Source: Takifugu bimaculatus (taxonomy: Eukaryota > Chordata > Actinopteri > Tetraodontiformes > Tetraodontidae). Taken from it: a stretch of DNA of 64,000 nt. The DNA is taken from contig CP034977.1 of the NCBI GenBank assembly GCA_004026145.2, positions 5,118,822 through 5,182,821 on the forward strand, read 5' to 3'. Within the stretch, counting starts at the first letter, position 1. The number at the start of each line of letters is the position of its first letter. The translations under genes and the position numbers were made by a program. A model generated the notes under the pieces. It was not told the DNA's origin and did not search any database. It was given only the letters and a program-made list of their open reading frames with translations. Of this stretch, positions 63,143-64,000 are shown piece after piece.

Positions 63143-63630
63143 ATGTTTTGCTCTCCACGGCTGCGTTTGCCGCACTGTCGCTCAAATTCACTTCAAATTT
63201 CAGGACAATGTGAGCCCACGAAACCCGCTACGAGCTAAAGTTGACCGCCGCTGGCTAATGTGGGATGCTGAGGATGACCTTTGACCCTGGCGGATTGATG
63301 GTTGCTTCCACACAAACGCACTAATAATCCAGGCAGGAGAGGCCATCGTAGCATGTGGTGACCAAACAGGTTGCTACCACATTCAAGTTAAACCAGTTTA
63401 AGAGAAGAGACACTGGTTGTTGCCTCCTGGATCTCATGGACCTGCTTCCTCTCTGGTTCGGCTTCTGAATTAATCTACGGAATTGAATCCAACTAACCCG
63501 AGGACTCGGAAATTAGAATCCTATTTTCATAATCTCACACGTTTGACTTCCTTTCCGACGGAATTTGCTTTTACCAACGTTGTGACGACGTAAAACCGCG
63601 TTTATACCTCCGCGAACCGCGGCGCCGAGC
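63143..63630. other. intergenic spacer after nf1
   Basis: No exon, repeat or strong motif is seen between the nf1 poly(A) signal and the next promoter. Confidence 0.55.
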
Positions 63631-63856
63631 TGCGCATGCGCGGAGTGCAGGTACGTGCCGCTGCTGCATTCCCAGTTCCCGCGAGATCCCAGATCTCGCG
63701 ATGTTTGACCAGCTGTTTGGTCTGTGTTTTTTAGGCTGCTGCTAGTCGGTCAACACGTGGGAAGGAGAGAGTGACTTTCCACAGGGACACGTTGGAAAAA
63801 GCAGCGTTATTTTGTTCCCATCGTGGCGGCGCAGAAGATCCTCAAATACTGTGAGT
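63631..63856 (+). promoter_or_regulatory. promoter and probable first exon of an unidentified gene
   Basis: CpG-rich sequence with a palindromic NRF1 site TGCGCATGCGC (63631-63641) and a TCTCGCGA element (63694-63701), both typical of TATA-less housekeeping promoters. A consensus donor, ACT/GTGAGT, lies at 63851-63856, so a first exon ending at 63850 is likely. I see no ATG-led frame running into the donor, so the exon may be non-coding. The gene continues past the window and cannot be named. Confidence 0.5.
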
Positions 63857-64000
63857 AAACGGGACCGAAACGGGCGCTTTGAGGGCTCGCGAGCGCGGGC
63901 ATGTGGAGCGACAGCGTCTTCATCGTTTTCTTATAGTTGGACAAACTGCGCAGGAGCCGCGTCCTCGGCGATTAAAAGCAGACCCGGGCCGACGTCCGTG

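Overview
This is a piece of a compact vertebrate nuclear genome, almost certainly a teleost. The genes have introns, many shorter than 200 bp. The whole neurofibromin gene occupies only about 27 kb, and simple repeats and minisatellites are abundant. The size fits a pufferfish-like genome, but the species is an inference.

Left to right: (1) 1-3640, gene-free flank with simple repeats. (2) 3645-6677, a zfp36-family mRNA-decay factor gene (+) with an EGR-type promoter site and AU-rich elements in its own 3'UTR. (3) 6.7-15.4 kb, a gene-free repeat desert: five GT arrays, a 10-bp minisatellite, and a 3.7-kb 13-bp minisatellite rich in G-quadruplex motifs. (4) 15516-19896, a NHERF4/PDZD3-like scaffold (+, 11 exons, three PDZ domains). 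(5) 23510-28306, nemo-like kinase nlk (-, 11 exons, complete), with a CpG-rich promoter to about 29.55 kb. (6) 31752-31931, the small membrane protein smco4 (+). (7) 33679-60954, neurofibromin nf1 (+). I could place 57 coding exons, including the alternative GRD exon. Two leukocyte-type membrane protein genes, evi2b and evi2a, lie on the opposite strand inside intron 35. (8) 60955-63142, the nf1 3'UTR, with a perfect 24-bp hairpin. (9) 63.63-63.85 kb, the promoter and probable first exon of an unidentified rightward gene.

The genes are not an operon-like system. nlk, nf1 and the nested evi2a/evi2b lie together on human chromosome 17q11, so part of the window is conserved synteny. The third classical nested gene, omg, is not visible in the corresponding intron.

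Three genes (zfp36-like, evi2b, nf1 exon 42) each contain one single-nucleotide frame break in otherwise conserved coding sequence. The exon sums return to exact multiples of three when one base is accounted for. Assembly or sequencing indels are the simplest explanation.

I found no convincing undescribed multi-gene system. The most unusual material is structural: the quadruplex-prone minisatellite, the telomere-like block in nf1, the 3'UTR hairpin, and a UG-repeat tract that directly forms an nf1 splice acceptor.
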